Part shown: positions 36,706 to 46,245 of the stretch, one piece after another
Layout: each line of letters starts with the position of its first letter
Position numbering within the stretch: the stretch's first letter is position 1
Origin: Flavobacterium alvei
GTDB taxonomy: Bacteria > Bacteroidota > Bacteroidia > Flavobacteriales > Flavobacteriaceae
Direction of reading: 5' to 3'
Length of the DNA stretch: 64,000 nucleotides
Assembly: GCF_002920895.1 (NCBI RefSeq)
Contig: NZ_PQVG01000004.1
Span: 124,001 to 188,000, forward strand
The notes under the pieces: model-generated
Told to the model about the DNA's origin: nothing
Seen by the model: only the letters and a program-made list of their open reading frames with translations
Databases searched by the model: none
Program-made: the position numbers and the translations under genes

Positions 36706-38451
36706 ATGAAAATTAATTTTTTTTCCATTTCTTACATTTTAGTACTCATTACTTCAATCATAAACTGCTCTAGTAAAAGCCTCCCTTTTCTCAAAGGAGA
36801 TTATATTTACTGGATTTTTACACTGACTATTGTTTCCTTCGTATTTGCAGTAAAAACCAAAATTAAAACACTAAAAATCAATGTATTTGATGGTCTATTA
36901 ATACTACTTTCAGCCATTGGAATAATCCATTTTATATTTTTATCAAAAGCTACGGTTTACAATACATCTATTTGGAATTACACTGGTTATTTGGCAATTT
37001 ATTTAATGTTTAGAAGTTATTGCACAACAGCTGATATCGTTAAAAAAGTACTTGAAATCCTATTGTGTTTTTGTTCCATTACAGCAATCATCAATGTCTT
37101 TTGGATGTTTTTACAATGGAAGCATTTGGTTTCATCTCCCAATGAATTTTTCGTGACCACAGGAATCTTCTTTTCGCCTAACCAGTTAGGTATTTATTTA
37201 AGTATTGGCTGCCTTTGTACTTTGTTTTTATTGCAAAAAACAAAAGTTTTATGGCTAAAAATTGGCTTGGGATTTAGTTTGCTATTAATTTTCGTTGGGC
37301 TTTGTATTAGTGAATCCAGAGGTGCTTTTATTAGTTTATGTATAGCAATCGCTTACTATTTTTATCATTCGAGAGTAAAAACGAAACCTCTTTTTAATTG
37401 GAAAACAGTTTTAGGAATTGGTCTGCTTTTAGCCAGTAGTTTTTATTTTGTCGAAATTGTTAACAAGAACAAAACAGAATCTACTTCGGGACGTTATTTT
37501 ACTACCCAACAAGTTATAAAACAAATTGCTCATAATCCTTTAGGCTACGGTGTAAATTCATTTTCTTTAGAATATAATAAAGCCAAAGCACAGTATTTTG
37601 AAAATAATTCCAATTGGGAAGAAATGAAAAATGCAGGCTATGTTTATAATACTAACAATGATTTATTAGAATTGACTTTTGAACTTGGCGTTTTATGGAT
37701 TGCCTTTTTTTTAGTTTTCATAATACTACTTTTCAAGAAAAAAGACATCGCTTTTGAAATTCAAACAGCTCGAACAATATTACTTTGTTTACTGCTTTTT
37801 TCGCTCACAAACAACATTCTTACACTACCCATTTTTGCAATAATAGCTTGTATTTGCAGCATTATAATTATAAATTCAACATTCCCAAAAGTGATTTATG
37901 AATTTGAAAATAAAGCAATCTATAAATACATTGGAATTGGACTTATCCTGTCTTTTGCATCCATACAAATTAATAGAATCTATGCAGAATACAAACTATA
38001 CAAATTGTATGAAGATGAAATTTATCTAAAAGGAGAAAATCAATTACAAGGGTATTTATCCAAAATTGACAACAAAGGTGAGGAACTTTTTGTTGGAGGA
38101 ATCATTCTTATCAAAAATGGATACAAAAAAGAAGGAGTTAACTATATGCAAACTGGTTTTGAACGTTCTGGAAAACCAACTTTAGGAAGAATCCTTGCCA
38201 ATGGATTACGAAAACAAAAAAAATACACCCAAACCGAAGATATTTACAAATACAATAAAAATGTTGAACCCTATCGATATGAAGCTCGAATGGATTTATT
38301 TGATTTATTCGTAGCAACTAAACAAAATGAAAAAGCAAAAAAAATGGCTTTAGAAATCATCAATTTACCAATTAAAATACCATCCACTACAATTATCAGC
38401 TTTAAGAGAAAAGCCAAATTATATCTTAATGAGTTTGAGAGTAAATATTAA
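36706..38451 (+). CDS. O-antigen ligase/polymerase-like membrane protein (Wzy_C family)
   Basis: 581 residues. About ten to twelve hydrophobic segments occupy residues 1-430, and a hydrophilic, helical TPR-like C-terminal region follows (residues of about 430-581). The family hallmark is the periplasmic segment after SESRGAFISL, with the later loop HNPLGYGVNSFSLEYNKA and YNTNNDLLELTFELG. The enzymes transfer or polymerise glycans on undecaprenyl carriers onto lipid A, other sugars or proteins. With no other glycan genes nearby, the acceptor is unknown; an O-glycosylation ligase is also possible. Confidence 0.85.
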   Translation: MKINFFSISYILVLITSIINCSSKSLPFLKGDYIYWIFTLTIVSFVFAVKTKIKTLKINVFDGLLILLSAIGIIHFIFLSKATVYNTSIWNYTGYLAIYLMFRSYCTTADIVKKVLEILLCFCSITAIINVFWMFLQWKHLVSSPNEFFVTTGIFFSPNQLGIYLSIGCLCTLFLLQKTKVLWLKIGLGFSLLLIFVGLCISESRGAFISLCIAIAYYFYHSRVKTKPLFNWKTVLGIGLLLASSFYFVEIVNKNKTESTSGRYFTTQQVIKQIAHNPLGYGVNSFSLEYNKAKAQYFENNSNWEEMKNAGYVYNTNNDLLELTFELGVLWIAFFLVFIILLFKKKDIAFEIQTARTILLCLLLFSLTNNILTLPIFAIIACICSIIIINSTFPKVIYEFENKAIYKYIGIGLILSFASIQINRIYAEYKLYKLYEDEIYLKGENQLQGYLSKIDNKGEELFVGGIILIKNGYKKEGVNYMQTGFERSGKPTLGRILANGLRKQKKYTQTEDIYKYNKNVEPYRYEARMDLFDLFVATKQNEKAKKMALEIINLPIKIPSTTIISFKRKAKLYLNEFESKY

Positions 38452-38511
38452 GAAGAAGAAATTGCATTTTGGCTTTAATATACAAGATTTCCATAAAAGA
38501 TTTTTTTTCAT

Positions 38512-39726
38512 TTACAAATTAGCAACACTATCCAATTCCCATTTTAGTGGTTCTATTTGTAGTTTAAATCGAGGCAGATTTTTACTTTCCATAGGTTGAG
38601 AATTGGGTAATTTCAATCTTAGAGCATCTACTTGCACGCCGTTTTTCCAGAATCGATAACAAACGTGTGGTCCTGTTGCCAGTCCTGTGCTGCCTACTCT
38701 ACCAATAATGCTTCCTTGGGTAACTCGTTGTCCTCTTCGAACCAAAATTCTGGACATATGTAAATATTGAGTAGAATAGGTTTTGTCGTGTTTTACTTTT
38801 ACAAAATTTCCGTTTCCGGCGGTGTAACCCGTTTGTTCCACAATTCCTGATGCCGTTGTCATAATTGGAGTTCCTGTTGGCGCAGCATAATCGGTTCCTT
38901 TGTGGGCTTTCCAGATCATTTGTACGGGATGAAATCTACTTCTCGAAAAACGCGAAGTAATATTTGCATATTTGAGTGGCGATTTGAGGAAAAAATTCTT
39001 GAGTGCCTTTCCGTCTTCGTCATAATAATCAATTTTGCCTCCTTTATTTTGAGCAAAAGGAAAAGCATAAACCATTTTGCCTTTGTATTCAAAAAAAGCT
39101 GCTTTCAAACTATCAACACCATCATAAATAGTGTCATCAATATATCTTTCAGTAAAAATAACTCCAAATTGATCACCCTTTTTTAACTTGAAAAAATCGA
39201 TTGACCAAGCATATACTTTTATTAATTTATTGGCCAATGCTGGATCTACTTTTTGCCTATGTAATTCTTCTGAAAACGAACCTTTTAATTCTCCAGCAAT
39301 GGTTCTTTTTTTAATTCGAATAGGTCTTGTTACTTTAGAAACGCTAACCGAATCTCTAAAATCAATAATAAAATAACTAGCTCTGTCAGGCTGATAAATA
39401 GCATATTGTAGTTTTTTGTAACGGTCTTTTGAGCGCAAAAAAGTATAAGGTTTCCCGATTCTAACGGTTCTAACATCAAAACTATCTTTTACTTTCTGGA
39501 TGATATCATAAACTTCATTACCACCAAGATTTTGGTGCTGAATGATACTCCCAAAAGTGTCTCCTCTTTTTATGGTGTCGTGAAGAACATTAAAATCGTT
39601 GAAATTAAAACCAAATTGTTCTGTTCTTTGATGTGCCTCGAGCTCTGGAGTGATGCTCTCAGATTCTGTTTGTTTACAAGAAAATATTGAAAACAAAACG
39701 ATAATAATTAGAAATACTTTTTTCAA
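38512..39726 (-). CDS. M23 family metallopeptidase lipoprotein
   Basis: 404 residues, with a lipoprotein signal (FLIIIVLFSIFSC, lipid-modified Cys17). A LysM-like or OapA-like segment is followed by the M23 (LytM) domain at about residues 250-380, which would cut cell-wall cross-links. Zinc/catalytic residues: His275 and Asp279 (HKGTDYAAP), His323 (YLHMS), His354 (TGPHVCYRFW). The usual third zinc ligand in HxH is Cys356 here, so the motif reads HVC. The gene follows the DUF3108 gene by 64 bases on the same strand, probably one operon. Confidence 0.92.
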   Translation of the reverse strand: MKKVFLIIIVLFSIFSCKQTESESITPELEAHQRTEQFGFNFNDFNVLHDTIKRGDTFGSIIQHQNLGGNEVYDIIQKVKDSFDVRTVRIGKPYTFLRSKDRYKKLQYAIYQPDRASYFIIDFRDSVSVSKVTRPIRIKKRTIAGELKGSFSEELHRQKVDPALANKLIKVYAWSIDFFKLKKGDQFGVIFTERYIDDTIYDGVDSLKAAFFEYKGKMVYAFPFAQNKGGKIDYYDEDGKALKNFFLKSPLKYANITSRFSRSRFHPVQMIWKAHKGTDYAAPTGTPIMTTASGIVEQTGYTAGNGNFVKVKHDKTYSTQYLHMSRILVRRGQRVTQGSIIGRVGSTGLATGPHVCYRFWKNGVQVDALRLKLPNSQPMESKNLPRFKLQIEPLKWELDSVANL

Positions 39727-39790
39727 ATTAGCTATAATTATTTATTTATCAAGCGGTCTTTTCGGAATCAATTAAAATTTGAGTCAAACA

Positions 39791-40573
39791 TCAACTACGC
39801 TTGTTTTTTTTAACTTTTAAGGGAAATTTTAACCCTTTGTAACTATCTAAATCTGCTTTTATGGAGCCTACAAGAAGGCTTGCTTTTATTCGAACAGGCA
39901 GTTTATTGTTGTCGTCTGATATCCAAACAGTTAAACTTTCTTCTTCTTTAAATACGCGTCCAGTTTGAACTAATGGTCTAAATATCATTGTCGAAACGAT
40001 TCCAAATTTAGTTCTAATATCCTCACGCCCTATAAACTTTAACCTAAATTTTGTAGTTTTATCGTCAAAAAACATATCGATTGCCACAAATTCTCCCACT
40101 TTCATTTTATCAATATTGGGATAATTTCGCAGATAATAAAAAGACGATAAAATATCTTGGGTGTTTTTGGGAATAGAAAAGGTCTTCTCGGTATTGTGTT
40201 TGTAATCTTTTACTAAAACCTTATTCTCAGATGGGTTGAAGAATCCTTCTTGATTTTTGGTATAACCACCTTCATCAGTTTTTCGAACATATTGATACGG
40301 GCTACCTGTTTCTTTATCAATATAACTTTCGAAGGTGTCATCTACTTTAAAAAAAAATCGAGAAACTCCAGTCGTATAGCCTTTTCCGATAACTTTAAAA
40401 ACTTTTTTTTTATTTATTATGGCTTCTTTAATTTCTAAAGTGGCGTAACCTGCTTGTACAAACTGGTAATGGACTCTAAAAACAAATTGTTCTCCTACAT
40501 CAAAAGCCGATTCCTTTTGAGGTGTAAATCCTAAGACAGCAAAACCTATAAGTACTAGAATAATTTTTTTCAT
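39791..40573 (-). CDS. DUF3108 exported protein
   Basis: 260 residues, a signal peptide (MKKIILVLIGFAVLGFTPQ) and then a beta-rich domain that begins FDVGEQFVFRVHYQFVQAGYATLEI, the pattern of DUF3108. The function is not known; the fold is thought to sit in the cell envelope. It shares a promoter (TACATTTG at 40623-40616) with the downstream M23 peptidase gene, suggesting an envelope or wall role, which is inference from context. Confidence 0.9.
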   Translation of the reverse strand: MKKIILVLIGFAVLGFTPQKESAFDVGEQFVFRVHYQFVQAGYATLEIKEAIINKKKVFKVIGKGYTTGVSRFFFKVDDTFESYIDKETGSPYQYVRKTDEGGYTKNQEGFFNPSENKVLVKDYKHNTEKTFSIPKNTQDILSSFYYLRNYPNIDKMKVGEFVAIDMFFDDKTTKFRLKFIGREDIRTKFGIVSTMIFRPLVQTGRVFKEEESLTVWISDDNNKLPVRIKASLLVGSIKADLDSYKGLKFPLKVKKNKRS

Positions 40574-40615
40574 CCTTTTTTAAACTATTGTTTTACTGCT
40601 AAACAAATTTTGTTC

Positions 40616-40647
40616 CAAATGTATTAAAACAAAAAAACTCAGTCAAA
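40616..40647 (-). promoter_or_regulatory. Promoter of the DUF3108-M23 operon
   Basis: TACATTTG (40623-40616) is a perfect -7 element with TTTG 20 bases upstream (40647-40644). That TTTG is part of the arm of the hairpin that ends the small RNA just upstream, so the terminator and the promoter overlap. Confidence 0.6.
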
Positions 40648-40742
40648 TAATGACTGAGAATTCATGCTATTAACTAACCAAAAAAATATAAATTATGAAA
40701 ATTTATATGAAATGCGAAAGGAAACCACCCCTTTCGTTTTTT
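40630..40742 (-). ncRNA. Candidate small RNA of about 110 nt
   Basis: Between patatin and DUF3108 a perfect -7 element TACCTTTG (40756-40749) starts no gene. Downstream of it on the minus strand come a 5' hairpin (CGAAAGG pairing with CCTTTCG, about 40734-40712), an AU-rich linker, and a perfect 8-bp hairpin CTCAGTCA-TTATT-TGACTGAG (40658-40638) followed by seven T. Promoter, structure and terminator at this spacing are what a small independent RNA looks like. A good -33 element was not found. It resembles no RNA family I know. Confidence 0.4.
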
Positions 40743-40905
40743 CAGGTGCAAAGGTACAACTGGTTTTAGATAAAATTTAATAAAAATAAAGTTTAACATA
40801 TTGAATGCAAACACTTAAATTGATTTCAACTTATTTTTTTACATTATATAAAAAAAAGTGGGTTTTTCTGTTGTCTCTATAAATTTTATTTTGGCTGTTT
40901 GCGAT

Positions 40906-43107
40906 TTAAAACCCAAATCCAATGCTAAACCAAGTAAATCCTTTGGTGATTTCTGGCGACCAAGTGTATTTTATTTCTATTGGACCAATTATGGTTTCTA
41001 ATCCATAACCTATTGCATATCCCGAATATTTTGGCAAAGATATCCAGTCTAACGAATCAAAAAGATTGGTTCCGATATTGGCATAATTAGCTGAAAAATT
41101 CAAATGGTTTTTCTTGAAAACCTCATAATCAATTGCTAAAGAAGATTTTAGATAACTATCTCCTGCAACACTCAAGAAATCATATCCATAAAATGGCTTG
41201 AAATTATTAACTGGAATAAAACCGTAGCCTCCCAAAACAAAATCAAAATATGGAACGCTTTTTTCTCCTATAGAAAAACCTCCTTCTGTTTGCAATTTGA
41301 AGGTGGTTTTATTAAAAACTTTTACTGCAATACCAGCATCGGCTTTGGCTATCGAAAATGGATTGAATTTTCCTGAATAATCTGTAGAAAATAAATAGTT
41401 ATGAATATCGCCCATAAGATACCATCCTTTTGTTGGAAAATATTGATTGTTAAACGAATCATATTTCATATAAGCATAAACGCTACCATATTTACTTCGG
41501 TCTATAACGGAATTTGAGTTGACAATTGTTTCAGAATTTATATTTAAATATTTGTGTTCTAAACCTAAGCCTATAAGGAATTTTTGAGCAAATATGGATT
41601 GAAAATACAACTGATTAGTTAAGTCAAGAAAATTAACATTTATAGAATTTATCGATGGATCAATAGACAAACTACTGATTTGCTTTGTAACATTCTTGTT
41701 GAATTGATTCAATTGCGATTTAAATCCAATACTCAAATTGTATCCATTATCGATATAATAGTCTAAATTATAGCGCACATTGTCGCCTATAATCAAATCG
41801 AGTGAGGCTACATCGTTTTTAAAAAAGGTGTTTTTATTAGTAATATTGGCCAAAACGGCACTTTTAAAGAGTCCGTCATAATGCAATCCGAATTTAAGAT
41901 AGGTAATAATTGGATTTTCAATCAAATTAAGAACTAAATCGTCTCCTGTACCATTGGGTTCTAAGGAATAGGTTACCGTTCCAAAATTATGAGTAGCATC
42001 AATATTATTGATTCCTGTTTCTAAATCTTTATAATTGATTTTTGCTCCAGACTTAAATTTCAACTTTCCTTCGATATAAGCTTTGGAATAATGAACCAAA
42101 TTATGGCATATTATATTTACAATTTGCAAACTGTCAGATGCTACTTTTAATTTGGGTTTTAGATAAGGATTTGATTTATCTGCTAGTTTATCCAAATCTT
42201 CATAAACCGTAAAAGCTGCTTCTTCGCCTCTAAGAATAATTTCTTTTGCTTTTTCAAAAGAGACAATTCCAATGTTTGTGATGTCTGGTTTAATATAAAT
42301 GTTGGTATTTTTAGAATTGGCATTCATTTTTTCAATCATCTGAAGGTTCGTGATTTGAAATAAAATTTTGGTGCCATCCTGAAGCTCTTCTTTGCCTCTT
42401 AACCCACTTTGCATATCTACACCTATAATGATGTCGGCTCCAAGTTTTCTAATTTCATCAATGGGATAATTATTAGTAACACCTCCATCTACCAAGAGTT
42501 TTCCGTCAAGAATTACGGGCGAAAAAACCGATGGCAATGCTGAACTGGCAAATAAAGCTTGCGCCAAAACTCCTTTGTCTAAAATCACTTGTTTTCCTAG
42601 TTCAATATCAGTTGCCATACACAAAAAAGGAATTGGCAATTGATTAAAATCCCTCACATGTCTGGCATGCAAAGTAAGTCGGTTAAACAAATTGTAATTA
42701 AACATCCCCTTTGAAAGAGATTGAGGCGCTCCTATTTTGAATTTATTAAACGGGAGAATTAGGGCATACAACTCATCATTTCTTTTTTCGTAAAAACTTT
42801 TTGACGAACGAGGAATATAATCAATTAACAAATTATCGAAATTGGTTATCCTAACAATTGAATCTAATTGTGTGGCGTTATACCCCGAAGCATAAAGACC
42901 TCCTATTACAGCTCCCATACTGGTTCCTCCGATGAAATCTATTTTTACACCCGCTTGTTCTAGCACCTTCAAAACTCCTACGTGAGCAAATCCTTTGGCT
43001 CCACCTCCACTCAAAACCAATCCAATTTTTGGTCTTTTGATAGTGTCTTGCGAAAAAGACAATTGAAAAGCGAAAAGAAGTAAAAGGAATGGGGCAAATT
43101 TTTTCAT
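40906..43107 (-). CDS. Patatin-like phospholipase with C-terminal outer-membrane barrel
   Basis: 733 residues. Signal peptide ends LSFSQ. The patatin domain (about 25-320) has the anion hole SGGGAKGFAHVG, the nucleophile Ser63 in GGTSMG and the Asp207 of VDGGVTNNYP, so it should be an active lipase/acyl hydrolase. A POTRA-like segment (about 330-400) and a C-terminal beta-barrel of the Omp85/BamA type (ending TKGFTWFSIGFGF) follow. This is the layout of PlpD-type (type Vd) autotransporters. It follows uvrC by 9 bases and must be co-transcribed with it. Confidence 0.93.
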   Translation of the reverse strand: MKKFAPFLLLLFAFQLSFSQDTIKRPKIGLVLSGGGAKGFAHVGVLKVLEQAGVKIDFIGGTSMGAVIGGLYASGYNATQLDSIVRITNFDNLLIDYIPRSSKSFYEKRNDELYALILPFNKFKIGAPQSLSKGMFNYNLFNRLTLHARHVRDFNQLPIPFLCMATDIELGKQVILDKGVLAQALFASSALPSVFSPVILDGKLLVDGGVTNNYPIDEIRKLGADIIIGVDMQSGLRGKEELQDGTKILFQITNLQMIEKMNANSKNTNIYIKPDITNIGIVSFEKAKEIILRGEEAAFTVYEDLDKLADKSNPYLKPKLKVASDSLQIVNIICHNLVHYSKAYIEGKLKFKSGAKINYKDLETGINNIDATHNFGTVTYSLEPNGTGDDLVLNLIENPIITYLKFGLHYDGLFKSAVLANITNKNTFFKNDVASLDLIIGDNVRYNLDYYIDNGYNLSIGFKSQLNQFNKNVTKQISSLSIDPSINSINVNFLDLTNQLYFQSIFAQKFLIGLGLEHKYLNINSETIVNSNSVIDRSKYGSVYAYMKYDSFNNQYFPTKGWYLMGDIHNYLFSTDYSGKFNPFSIAKADAGIAVKVFNKTTFKLQTEGGFSIGEKSVPYFDFVLGGYGFIPVNNFKPFYGYDFLSVAGDSYLKSSLAIDYEVFKKNHLNFSANYANIGTNLFDSLDWISLPKYSGYAIGYGLETIIGPIEIKYTWSPEITKGFTWFSIGFGF

Positions 43108-43116
43108 TGTGATTTG

Positions 43117-44910
43117 CTAATTGGTTTTGTAAAAGTCGGTAATTTTTTTGGCTTTTGATACACCTACAATGTCCGAAATTTCTTTTTCTGTTGCCAATTT
43201 CAATCTTTTAACACTTTTGAAATGTTGAATCAAGGCTAACATGGTCTTTTCGCCAATTCCTGGAATGCTTTCTATCGAAGAATTCAATGCCGATTTGCTT
43301 CTTTTATCCCGATGATGGGTGATTCCGAAACGGTGTGCTTCGTTCCGTAATTGCTGAATTACTTTCAACGTTTCCGATTTTTTGTCTAAATACAACGGAA
43401 TAGAATCACCCGGATAAAATAATTCTTCTAATCGTTTGGCAATACCAATAATCGCAATTTTTCCACGCAATCCCAATTCGTCAATACTTTTTAACGCCGA
43501 AGACAATTGTCCTTTTCCTCCGTCAATGATGATGAGTTGTGGCAAAGGTTCGTTTTCGTCCAACAATCTTTTATACCTTCTGTAAACTACTTCGGTCATC
43601 GAAGCAAAATCATCTGGGCCTTCGACGGTTTTTATGTTGAAATGGCGGTAGTCTTTTTTGCTCGGTTTACCGTCTTTAAAAACCACACAAGCCGAAACTG
43701 GATTGGTTCCTTGAATATTCGAATTATCAAAACATTCAATATGACGCGGCTCTACTGGCAATCGCAAATCTTTTTGCATCTGCGCCATAATTCGGTTGGC
43801 GTGACGGTCAGGATCTACGATTTGCAATTGTTTCAATTGTTCGATGCGATAAAACTTGGCATTGCGAATGGACAAATCCAAAATTTGTTTTTTATCGCCC
43901 AATTGCGGAACGCTCACTTTTATTTTTTCGCCCAAATCTACTTCAAACGGAACAATAATTTCTTTGGATAATAACTGAAAACGCTCCCGAAGTTCGATAA
44001 TTGCCAATTCTAATAATTCTTCGTCGGTTTCGTCCAATTTCTTTTTGATTTCCATTGTATGCGAACGAATAATCGACCCGTGTGAAATTTGCAAGAAGTT
44101 GACAAAAGCAGCACTTTCGTCCGAAATTATCGAAAACACATCAATATTGGTGATTTTCGGATTGATAATCGTGGATCGGGATTGGTAATTTTCGAGAATT
44201 TCAATTTTTTCTTTTATTTTTTGGGCTTCTTCAAAGTGCATTTTGCTAGCCAAATCCATCATCAATTTCTTGAAATCCTTCATTGATTCCTTGAAATTTC
44301 CTTTCAAAATTTCCCGAATGGCATCAACTTGTTTTTGGTATTCTTCCAAAGATTCATAGCCTTCGCAAGCCCCTTTGCAATTGCCAATATGATATTCCAG
44401 ACACACTTTAAACTTTCCGCTTTCGATATTCGAGCGAGACAAATCATAATTGCAAGTTCGGATTGGATACAACTCTTTTATCAATTCTAAAATAGTACTT
44501 ACTGTCTTGAAACTCGTATAAGGTCCAAAATATTCTGAACCATCCTTGACCATTCTTCTGGTAGAAAATATTCTAGAGAAAGGTTCTTTTTTGATGCAAA
44601 TCCAAGGATAACTTTTGTCATCACGCAACAACACATTATAGCGGGGTTGCAAGGTTTTTATCAAATTGTTTTCTAATAAAAGTGCATCGGTTTCCGTTGG
44701 AACCACAATGTGTTTTATGGTTACAATTTTTTTGACCAACACATTGGTTTTGGCCGTATCGTGAATTTTATTGAAATAGGAAGAAACCCTTTTTTTAAGA
44801 TTTTTGGCTTTGCCAACGTATAAAATCTTCCCTTCCTTATCATAATATTGATAGACACCAGGGCCGTCAGGCAAGGTTTGAATTTGAAGTTCGAGAGTTG
44901 GGTTGTTCAT
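43117..44910 (-). CDS. uvrC: UvrABC excinuclease subunit C
   Basis: Makes the two DNA incisions in nucleotide excision repair. 597 residues, the usual length. An N-terminal GIY-YIG nuclease (GVYQYYDKEGKILYVGKAKN), Cys residues around 155-185 (CNYD, KVCLEYHIGNCKGAC) and a UVR domain (SKMHFEEAQKIKEKIEIL) are visible. The RNase H-like endonuclease (ECFDNSNIQG, IIDGGKGQL) and C-terminal helix-hairpin-helix motifs (SIPGIGEKTMLALIQHF) follow. First gene of a uvrC-patatin operon with a strong promoter directly before the ATG. Confidence 0.97.
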   Translation of the reverse strand: MNNPTLELQIQTLPDGPGVYQYYDKEGKILYVGKAKNLKKRVSSYFNKIHDTAKTNVLVKKIVTIKHIVVPTETDALLLENNLIKTLQPRYNVLLRDDKSYPWICIKKEPFSRIFSTRRMVKDGSEYFGPYTSFKTVSTILELIKELYPIRTCNYDLSRSNIESGKFKVCLEYHIGNCKGACEGYESLEEYQKQVDAIREILKGNFKESMKDFKKLMMDLASKMHFEEAQKIKEKIEILENYQSRSTIINPKITNIDVFSIISDESAAFVNFLQISHGSIIRSHTMEIKKKLDETDEELLELAIIELRERFQLLSKEIIVPFEVDLGEKIKVSVPQLGDKKQILDLSIRNAKFYRIEQLKQLQIVDPDRHANRIMAQMQKDLRLPVEPRHIECFDNSNIQGTNPVSACVVFKDGKPSKKDYRHFNIKTVEGPDDFASMTEVVYRRYKRLLDENEPLPQLIIIDGGKGQLSSALKSIDELGLRGKIAIIGIAKRLEELFYPGDSIPLYLDKKSETLKVIQQLRNEAHRFGITHHRDKRSKSALNSSIESIPGIGEKTMLALIQHFKSVKRLKLATEKEISDIVGVSKAKKITDFYKTN

Positions 44911-44914
44911 ATAA

Positions 44915-44946
44915 CAAAGTTAACCTGAAAAATATGAAGTTCCAAA
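44915..44946 (-). promoter_or_regulatory. uvrC promoter, abutting the start codon
   Basis: TTTG (44946-44943), 20 bases, then TAACTTTG (44922-44915): both elements match and the spacing is ideal. The last base of the -7 element is only 4 bases from the ATG, so the mRNA should have little or no leader. Confidence 0.75.
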
Positions 44947-45006
44947 TTAGAGCAACTAGCTAATTTTCTCAAAAGTTATAGTAACTTTATCAAAAATATC
45001 ACAACA

Positions 45007-46245
45007 ATGATTTACTGGAAGAAACTCTCGCAAGAAGAAAGAAAAGAAAGAATACAAAGCGCTTTGAAAGAAAATGTAAATTTTTCTAACGATGCTTCTT
45101 TAGGTTATCCCGCTTCAAAACTAGACGGAAAAGTATTTTATGACGATGCGCCTTTTTTGAAAGATGCACCCACTTTGCAAACCTATGTTGCCAATCCGAA
45201 TCACATTGGATGCCATACTTTAGGAACTTCTGAAAGTGCTTTCAAAGGAACACAAGAAATAGAACGTGAGGTTTTAAACGTCATTGCTGTTGATATTTTC
45301 AAGGCTCAACCCAATTCGATTGACGGCTATATTTCGCCAGGAGGAACTGAAGCCAACATTCAAGCCATTTGGATGTATCGCAACTTTTTTATGTATCAAA
45401 AAAAGGCAAAATTGGACGAAATTGCCATTTTAACTTCAGAAGATACTCATTATTCGATTCCAAAAGGAGCCAATCTTTTGATGTTAGATTTAATCAAAAT
45501 TCCAGTTGCTTTCGAAAACAGAGAAATTGACAAAATAGCTTTGGAAAATGAAATCATCAAAGCCAAACAAAACGGTAAAAAATATTTTATCGCCATTGCC
45601 AATATGGGAACAACAATGTTTGGTTCTGTTGACAATCCCGACGATTATACTTCGGTTTTAGAGAAACACAATGCCGAATACAAACTCCATATTGACGGGG
45701 CTTATGGCGGTTTTGTATATCCGTTTAGCAATCAAAAATCGACTATGAATTTTAGCAATCCGAAGATTAGTTCCATTACCATTGACGCTCACAAAATGCT
45801 GCAATCACCATATGGAACTGGTGTTTTTGTTTGTCGAAAAGGGCTAATAGAAAATGTTCTGACTAAAGAAGCCCAATATGTCGAAGGAATGGATTTGACC
45901 CTTTGCGGAAGTCGTTCAGGTGCTAATGCAGTGGCAGTTTGGATGATTTTATTTACTTACGGCCCGTTTGGTTGGTTCGAAAAAGTAAGTATTTTGCAAA
46001 TGCGAACTCAGTTTTTGTGTCACGAATTAGACGAATTGAACATCCAATATTTCAGAGAGCCTTTTATGAATATTGTCACTATTCATTCGCAATATATTAG
46101 TGAGGAAATTGCCAAAAAATATGATTTGGTGCCCGAACAACACAATCAAGATAATAAATGGTACAAAGTTGTATTGATGGACCACGTAGAAGTGCAACAT
46201 TTGACTTCCTTTATAAACGATTTGAAAACGATGATTCATGCTTAA
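45007..46245 (+). CDS. Group II PLP-dependent amino acid decarboxylase family protein
   Basis: 412 residues of a type I-fold PLP enzyme. The PLP lysine is Lys263 in ITIDAHKMLQSPYGTG; Asp230 in HIDGAYGGF pairs with the pyridine nitrogen, His148 (EDTHYS) stacks on it, and SPGGTEAN binds the phosphate. This is the group II decarboxylase arrangement (histidine, tyrosine/aspartate or glutamate type), but at 412 residues it is shorter than glutamate or aromatic decarboxylases. The substrate is not determined. Its last 8 bases overlap the folate cyclo-ligase gene, indicating translational coupling. Confidence 0.88.
   Translation: MIYWKKLSQEERKERIQSALKENVNFSNDASLGYPASKLDGKVFYDDAPFLKDAPTLQTYVANPNHIGCHTLGTSESAFKGTQEIEREVLNVIAVDIFKAQPNSIDGYISPGGTEANIQAIWMYRNFFMYQKKAKLDEIAILTSEDTHYSIPKGANLLMLDLIKIPVAFENREIDKIALENEIIKAKQNGKKYFIAIANMGTTMFGSVDNPDDYTSVLEKHNAEYKLHIDGAYGGFVYPFSNQKSTMNFSNPKISSITIDAHKMLQSPYGTGVFVCRKGLIENVLTKEAQYVEGMDLTLCGSRSGANAVAVWMILFTYGPFGWFEKVSILQMRTQFLCHELDELNIQYFREPFMNIVTIHSQYISEEIAKKYDLVPEQHNQDNKWYKVVLMDHVEVQHLTSFINDLKTMIHA

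Noticed and set aside
40694..40768. 24-codon plus-strand frame starting MKIYMKCERK
   Set aside because: It lies antisense to the candidate small RNA, includes its hairpin, and has no gene downstream on that strand; too short to support.
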